DNA of 9,286 bases from an uncultured Clostridia bacterium. Lineage in GTDB: Bacteria > Bacillota > Clostridia > TANB77 > CAG-508. Positions 5,420-9,286 of the stretch are shown one piece after another. Under the pieces are notes generated by a model. That model ran no database searches. It saw only the letters and a list, made by a program, of their open reading frames with translations, and was not told the origin of the DNA. The stretch lies in NCBI GenBank assembly GCA_948585895.1, contig CAPBNZ010000004.1:1-9286 (forward strand), read 5' to 3'. The translations under genes were made by a program, and so were the position numbers. The first letter of the stretch is position 1. Each line of letters opens with the position of its first letter.

Positions 5420-5992
5420 TCACTTAAATAGGTCTGTCTCTTTTAATTCTTTTAAAGATGGCCATTTTGAATCTTTTTCAGATGTTAATAAATCTGATAC
5501 TTTTATATTTCCCAAAGGCCACTCAATTCCTACATCTGGATCATTCCAAGCTAGCCCACCTTCTGCTTCGTGATTATAGATGTCATCACATTTATAAGTA
5601 AATTCTGCTTCTTCTGATAAAACTAAGAATCCATGTGCAAATCCTCTTGGTATCATAAACATCTTTTTATTTTCTTCTGAAAGAATTACTGCTTCCCACT
5701 TTCCATAGGTTTTGCTTCCTGGTCTTAAATCAACTGCTACATCAAATACCTCTCCTTTGATAACTCTTACTAATTTTGCTTGTGTATTCTCTTTTTGAAA
5801 ATGTAATCCTCTTAAAACTCCTTTTCTCGATTTTGATTGATTATCTTGTACAAAGTCATACTTTAATCCCATTTCTTCAAACTCTGCTTTACTATATGTC
5901 TCCATGAAATATCCTCTGTTATCTCCAAAAACACTTGGCTCTATTATATATACGCCATCAATTGAAGTTTCTATCTTTCTAAATTTTCCCAT
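5420..5992 (-). CDS. rmlC: dTDP-4-dehydrorhamnose 3,5-epimerase RmlC
   Basis: This cupin-fold epimerase converts dTDP-4-keto-6-deoxyglucose to dTDP-4-keto-L-rhamnose. The 190 residues have normal length. VLRGLHFQ holds the catalytic base His64, VDLRPGSKTYGKW (87-99) and IPRGFAHGFLVLS (114-126) are family signatures, and Tyr133 in FTYKCDDIY is at the active-site tyrosine position. The end motif GGLAWNDPDVGIEWP (145-159) is also conserved. No key residue is missing. The ATG at 5992 has AAGGGAG ahead of it and lies 25 nt after the rmlA stop, consistent with one transcript from the promoter at 7805-7833. Confidence 0.95.
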   Translation of the reverse strand: MGKFRKIETSIDGVYIIEPSVFGDNRGYFMETYSKAEFEEMGLKYDFVQDNQSKSRKGVLRGLHFQKENTQAKLVRVIKGEVFDVAVDLRPGSKTYGKWEAVILSEENKKMFMIPRGFAHGFLVLSEEAEFTYKCDDIYNHEAEGGLAWNDPDVGIEWPLGNIKVSDLLTSEKDSKWPSLKELKETDLFK

Positions 5993-6017
5993 TCTTTTCT
6001 CTCCCTTATGATATTAA

Positions 6018-6908
6018 TTATTCTTCTCCCAATTGGTTAGTGGCTATGTCTTTTAAATACTTTCCATATTCTGTTTTCATAAATTTTTGGGCTAGTTGCA
6101 ATAATTGTTCTTTCTTAATCCATCCACTTTTATAAGCAATTTCTTCTGGACAACAAACTTGCATTCCTTGCCTTTTTTCAATGGTTTGGACAAAACTTGC
6201 TGTTTCTAGTAAGGCATCATGTGTTCCTGTATCAAACCATGTCATTCCTCTTCCTAATTTTTCAACCGTTAATTTTCCTCTTTTCATATACTCATCATTA
6301 ATAGATGTAATTTCTAGTTCTCCTCTTGCAGATGGTTGAATTGTTTTTGCTATTTGAGCTACATCATTCGTATAAAAATACAATCCTGGAACTGCATAAT
6401 TTGACTTTGGATTTTCTGGCTTTTCTTCAATTGATATGGCTTTTCCATTTTTATCAATTTCAACAACACCATATGCTCTTGGATCTTTTACATAATATCC
6501 AAATATGGTTGATTCATTTTCTCTTTCATTTGCTCTTTTTAAGATTTCTGGTAAATGTGAACCATAAAACATATTGTCCCCTAATATCATGGCAACATTA
6601 TCTTCACCTATAAATTCTTCCCCAATAATAAAAGCTTCAGCTAGTCCATTTGGTTTTTCTTGTATTTTGTATTCAAAACGCATTCCCCATTGAGAACCAT
6701 CTCCTAATAATTCTTGAAATACTACAATATCCCTTGGCGTTGATATAATTAAGATTTCTCGTATTCCTGCATCCATTAATACAGATATTGGATAATATAT
6801 CATTGGCTTATCATATACTGGCATAATTTGTTTTGATATGGCAAGTGTTAGCGGATATAATCTTGTCCCACTTCCCCCTGCTAATATAATCCCTTTTCTA
6901 TTTTTCAT
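6018..6908 (-). CDS. rmlA: Glucose-1-phosphate thymidylyltransferase RmlA
   Basis: The enzyme joins glucose-1-phosphate and dTTP to give dTDP-glucose, the first step of the pathway. With the start at 6908 it has 296 residues, normal for short-form RmlA. GGSGTRLYPLT (11-21) is the nucleotide-binding loop and SKQIMPVYDKPMIYYP (25-40) the following signature. EKPNGLAEAF (84-93), GDN (110-112) and the later EEKPENPKSNYAVPGLYFY complete the family pattern. The in-frame ATG at 6959 is rejected as start, since it would overlap rmlD by 49 nt and add 17 basic residues unlike the family N-terminus. The chosen ATG is two bases after the rmlD stop, behind AGGAAGG, suggesting coupled translation. In relatives dTDP-L-rhamnose inhibits this enzyme. 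Confidence 0.95.
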   Translation of the reverse strand: MKNRKGIILAGGSGTRLYPLTLAISKQIMPVYDKPMIYYPISVLMDAGIREILIISTPRDIVVFQELLGDGSQWGMRFEYKIQEKPNGLAEAFIIGEEFIGEDNVAMILGDNMFYGSHLPEILKRANERENESTIFGYYVKDPRAYGVVEIDKNGKAISIEEKPENPKSNYAVPGLYFYTNDVAQIAKTIQPSARGELEITSINDEYMKRGKLTVEKLGRGMTWFDTGTHDALLETASFVQTIEKRQGMQVCCPEEIAYKSGWIKKEQLLQLAQKFMKTEYGKYLKDIATNQLGEE

Positions 6909-6910
6909 TT

Positions 6911-7774
6911 CTACATTTTTCCTTCCTGTTTTAAATATCTTTTTAAGGCATCTTTCCATTCTGGAACTCTAATTCCTTGTGCCAATAACTTTTCTTTTGA
7001 TAATTGTGAATTCTTTGGTCTCTTAGCTTGGGTTATTTGCATCATTTTGATATATTGTTCTGTTGTAACAGGATTTACTTGGCAGATAATTCCTGCCTCT
7101 TCAAAAATTGCTTTTGTAAAATCATACCATGTTGTATAACCTTGATTAGTTGCATGATAAACACCATAAGGTATTTTCTTTTCGATAGCTTCTCCAATCA
7201 TATTGGCTAAGTCTTCTGCATAAGTAGGAGATCCATGTTGATCTGCTACTACACTAATTTCATCTTTGGCTTCTCCTAAATTTAACATGGTTCTTACAAA
7301 GTTATTTCCTTCTCCATATAACCATGCTGTTCTAAAAATATAATATTTTTCTGTATTCGCTTGTATTTTCTCTTCTCCATGCAATTTGGTAATTCCATAG
7401 GCTGTTACTGGTGCTTTTTTATCCTCTTCTTGATAGTCTTTTTCTACCTCTAAATCTCCTCCAAATACATAGTCTGTACTAATATGTATTAAAACACTAT
7501 TATTTTCTTTGGCTGCTTTTGCTAAGTTTTCTGGTCCTTCTGCATTTATTTTTTCTACTATCTCCCCTGCTGTTTCAGCTTTATCTACTGCTGTAAATGC
7601 TGCACAATTTATAATATATTCTGGTTTTGCATTTGCAACGAATTTCGATACATCTTCTGAATTAGTAATGTCTAAATCCGCTACATCTGTACAAATTAAT
7701 TCATTTCCTTTTTCTAATCTCTTTCTCACAGATTTTGCAAGCATTCCGTTTGCTCCTGTTATTAATATTTTCAT
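6911..7774 (-). CDS. rmlD: dTDP-4-dehydrorhamnose reductase RmlD
   Basis: The last enzyme of the pathway reduces dTDP-4-keto-L-rhamnose to dTDP-L-rhamnose with NAD(P)H, yet here it is the first gene of the operon. The 287 residues begin with the Rossmann loop GANGML (7-12). Further landmarks are NCAAFTAVDKAE (56-67), STDYVF (99-104) and the catalytic YGITK (Tyr126, Lys130), then TAWLYG and DQHGSPTYAEDLA, which are diagnostic for RmlD. The ATG at 7774 follows GGAAAGGAAGT by seven bases. The stop is two bases before the rmlA start. The promoter lies about 30-60 nt upstream, partly inside the hairpin that ends the preceding gene. Confidence 0.95.
   Translation of the reverse strand: MKILITGANGMLAKSVRKRLEKGNELICTDVADLDITNSEDVSKFVANAKPEYIINCAAFTAVDKAETAGEIVEKINAEGPENLAKAAKENNSVLIHISTDYVFGGDLEVEKDYQEEDKKAPVTAYGITKLHGEEKIQANTEKYYIFRTAWLYGEGNNFVRTMLNLGEAKDEISVVADQHGSPTYAEDLANMIGEAIEKKIPYGVYHATNQGYTTWYDFTKAIFEEAGIICQVNPVTTEQYIKMMQITQAKRPKNSQLSKEKLLAQGIRVPEWKDALKRYLKQEGKM
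6921..6927 (-). promoter_or_regulatory. Ribosome binding site of rmlA inside the end of rmlD
   Basis: AGGAAGG on the minus strand lies in the last codons of rmlD, twelve bases ahead of the rmlA ATG at 6908. The spacing is somewhat long, but together with the two-base gap between the genes it supports this start and translational coupling. Confidence 0.5.
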
Positions 7775-7804
7775 AAATACACTTCCTTTCCTTTTTACGT
7801 CATT

Positions 7805-7833
7805 ATCATATCATTTAAACGAAAAAAGTACAA
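7805..7833 (-). promoter_or_regulatory. Promoter of the rmlDACB operon
   Basis: The minus strand has TTGTAC (7828-7833), a 17-nt spacer and TATGAT (7805-7810), continuing as TATGATAATG. Transcription would start near 7798, about 25 bases ahead of the rmlD ATG and just before its ribosome site. The -35 box is part of one arm of the terminator hairpin at 7821-7853. Confidence 0.6.
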
Positions 7834-7853
7834 GAGATTCTTGTACTTTTTTC
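7821..7853. terminator. Strong bidirectional hairpin terminator between glucosaminidase gene and rmlD
   Basis: GAAAAAAGTACAAGA (7821-7835) is exactly complementary to TCTTGTACTTTTTTC (7839-7853) with a three-base loop, a 15-bp stem whose ends are A-tract/T-tract, so each strand reads hairpin then six T residues. On the minus strand it lies about 70 bases after the glucosaminidase stop at 7924. It also holds the -35 box of the rml promoter. Confidence 0.85.
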
Positions 7854-7923
7854 CCGAATAATTGTACCTTTAGAATAAGCATTCAAGTATAGCTATTGTT
7901 GATGTAAGAATAATTATTTTCTT

Positions 7924-9286
7924 CTAGTTAGCTGGTCTTGGACATGGAGCTGTTGGCATATTTTCATAAAGTGGTACAACAAATTCAAAATGGCTTTCTA
8001 AAATTCCACTTTTTCTGTAAGAATTATAAATCATATTTCCCTCATCATTAGCTGCTCTGATATTTTGCATATATTGATGTCCATATAAATCTTTTTTATT
8101 AATTACATTATATTTTTGGAAATACAATGTTGATTGTCCTACATTTATGTAATTTTTTGTCAAAAATTGTGCCCCACCTCTTATAGATGCCTCTGGTGTA
8201 AACCATCCTCTTTCATAGGCATATCTTGCTCCAGCAATAATTCCTGCTGATAAATTTCCACTAACATTAATATTAAATAAATTATATACTTTTTTTCCTA
8301 AATATTCATATCCATTCATAATTCCGCTACCATCGATAGATTGTTCATTTAAAATTCTAGATATTAAATGAAATGGACTAATTCCTTCTTCTCTTGCTGT
8401 TTCTAAAATTGCTGTTATAACAGACTCTGTATTTAAAAAGGTTCCTTGTACCATTTTTTTAATTTCATCTCTTGTTCCTGAGGAAGAAGATAAATCTTGA
8501 AATTGGAAAAACCATGCATCTGATAAACTATTTCTTGGATCTGACATATATCGGATAGCACTTTTAGTTGCTCGATACCATGTTCCACTTACATCATAAG
8601 TTTCTTCTCCTTTATGCCATTCATTCAAATATGGTGCATGTGTTAAACTCCTAGGAGACCCACCAATTACCTTATCCTCTTCTTCAATAAAAGTATTCCA
8701 ATCTATGTTAGTATAATATACTTTTATATTCCAGTTTGGATGACGTTTTTGCAAAGCTTGCAAACCTGCTTTAAATCCTGGATATTTTGATTCGTTAATA
8801 CTAGCAATGTCTTTGATATCTTTGTTGATTCTTACAATAATTTTTACTTGCACTTCATTTCCATAAATGTCTTGCACTGGTGTTGTATAATTCATACTTT
8901 CACTAAAAGTTTTGGTATAACTTAGTTTATCTCTACTTAATGTCCAAGTTGGTTTCGTTTCTCCTAATGGTTCATTTGAATGCATAATAGCAGTTATGGT
9001 TCCATCTGAATTATTTTTATATTCTACTGTTATTTGTGGTGGTGTGTCATCAATTCCTTTTACTTCTATTAATACTTGTACAATACCACCATAAATATCT
9101 TCTACTGTTGTATAATAAGAACCATTGGAAGTTAAATTCTCATTGGTATAGGTTAGTTTGTCTGCACTTAATGTCCATGATGTTTTTGTATGTTTTAATG
9201 GATTATTAGAATGAATTTTTCCTGTTACTTTATTGGTTGTTTTGTTATAAATAAATTCTGTCGTTACTTTTAATTTTTCTCTGATA
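7924..9286 (-). CDS. Ig-repeat N-acetylglucosaminidase (autolysin-like), 5' end outside window
   Basis: The frame stays open to the window edge, giving 453 residues of the C-terminal part; the real start and any signal peptide lie beyond 9286, and the internal ATG at 8985 is only a Met within a repeat. Visible residues 5-155 are two Ig-like repeats of about 77 residues. From about 168 on, the sequence matches LytB/AcmB-like N-acetylglucosaminidases: YPGFKAGLQALQKRHPNW, DWNTFIEEE, SDPRNSL, FFQFQDL, GTFLN, then GISPFHLISRILNEQ, NLFNI, GGAQFLTKNYINVGQSTLY and GHQYMQNI. The glutamate of NEQ (codon 8344-8346) is the likely general acid. It would cleave peptidoglycan glycan strands outside the cell in wall turnover or cell separation. 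It ends with MPTAPCPRPAN, seen in similar proteins. The exact GH family label (GH73-like) is inferred. Confidence 0.85.
   Translation of the reverse strand, partial: IREKLKVTTEFIYNKTTNKVTGKIHSNNPLKHTKTSWTLSADKLTYTNENLTSNGSYYTTVEDIYGGIVQVLIEVKGIDDTPPQITVEYKNNSDGTITAIMHSNEPLGETKPTWTLSRDKLSYTKTFSESMNYTTPVQDIYGNEVQVKIIVRINKDIKDIASINESKYPGFKAGLQALQKRHPNWNIKVYYTNIDWNTFIEEEDKVIGGSPRSLTHAPYLNEWHKGEETYDVSGTWYRATKSAIRYMSDPRNSLSDAWFFQFQDLSSSSGTRDEIKKMVQGTFLNTESVITAILETAREEGISPFHLISRILNEQSIDGSGIMNGYEYLGKKVYNLFNINVSGNLSAGIIAGARYAYERGWFTPEASIRGGAQFLTKNYINVGQSTLYFQKYNVINKKDLYGHQYMQNIRAANDEGNMIYNSYRKSGILESHFEFVVPLYENMPTAPCPRPAN
8821..9273 (-). repeat. Two tandem Ig-like repeats, about 77 residues each
   Basis: Both units share the pattern HSN.PL..TK..WTLS.DKL.YT, then a variable stretch, .YTT...DIYG..VQV.I.V. 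The Trp codons start at 9177 and 8946, a 231-bp step, and the DNA around them shares TGGACATTAAG. The units are probably beta-sandwich spacers that hold the catalytic domain away from the wall. The first unit is complete or nearly so, and more copies may lie beyond the window. Confidence 0.7.

Noticed and set aside
6909..6959. Longer RmlA beginning at 6959
   Set aside because: It would overlap rmlD by 49 nt and add 17 residues absent from the family; the ATG at 6908 gives the standard N-terminus.
2616..7892. Plus-strand open frames opposite the glycosyltransferase, prs and rml genes
   Set aside because: They lie antisense to clearly conserved genes and show no family motifs; they are shadow frames.
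7924..8985. Glucosaminidase starting at the ATG at 8985
   Set aside because: The frame continues upstream through homologous Ig-like repeats to the window edge; 8985 lies inside a repeat and has no ribosome site.
1..9286. CRISPR array, tRNA/rRNA genes, intact insertion sequence or TGA-as-Trp recoding
   Set aside because: No regularly spaced repeats, no cloverleaf or rRNA sequence and no transposase were seen; Trp is encoded by TGG throughout and TGA occurs as a stop.

Overview
The window is strongly A+T-rich. Every gene that can be supported lies on the minus strand, so transcription runs from high to low coordinates. Purine-rich ribosome binding sites, near-consensus sigma-A-type promoters (TTGACA / TATAAT with 17-nt spacers), the protein families present and ordinary use of TGG for Trp with TGA/TAA/TAG stops point to a low-GC Gram-positive bacterium (Bacillota, most likely Clostridia) using the standard bacterial code. 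This assignment is inference; no taxonomic marker gene is present.

Layout in transcriptional order: (1) 9286-7924, the 3' part of a secreted cell-wall hydrolase with at least two tandem Ig-like repeats followed by an N-acetylglucosaminidase domain. It ends before a strong bidirectional hairpin terminator (7821-7853). (2) 7774-4402, a complete dTDP-L-rhamnose operon in the order rmlD-rmlA-rmlC-rmlB, with a promoter whose -35 box lies inside the preceding terminator hairpin. (3) 4311-2399, a divergent ribose-phosphate pyrophosphokinase gene followed by a membrane-anchored GtrB/DPM1-like polyprenyl-phosphate glycosyltransferase. These have their own promoter, carrying the same ten-base -10 region as the rml promoter. 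(4) 2306-1836, a small heptad-repeat coiled-coil protein of unknown function behind a perfect-consensus promoter. (5) 1815-740, a decayed stretch holding the C-terminal half of a tyrosine recombinase pseudogene and a frameshifted flavodoxin/HemG-like pseudogene. (6) 711-1, an intact but 3'-truncated (by the window) DUF5131 / phage Gp37-Gp68 radical-SAM-like gene.

Blocks 1-3 form a cell-envelope region: RmlA, B, C and D make dTDP-L-rhamnose from glucose-1-phosphate, the glycosyltransferase probably loads a sugar onto a lipid carrier, and the glucosaminidase remodels peptidoglycan. Blocks 5-6 look like the remains of a mobile element next to the envelope region. There the recombinase is dead and the flavodoxin frameshifted, while the DUF5131 gene and a promoter with an 18-bp palindromic operator candidate remain intact. 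I found no CRISPR array, tRNA, rRNA or intact insertion sequence. The most unusual points are the paired hairpin/promoter modules, the non-canonical PRPP synthase, the preserved promoter-operator ahead of a dead gene, and the orphan coiled-coil gene with its dense regulatory region.
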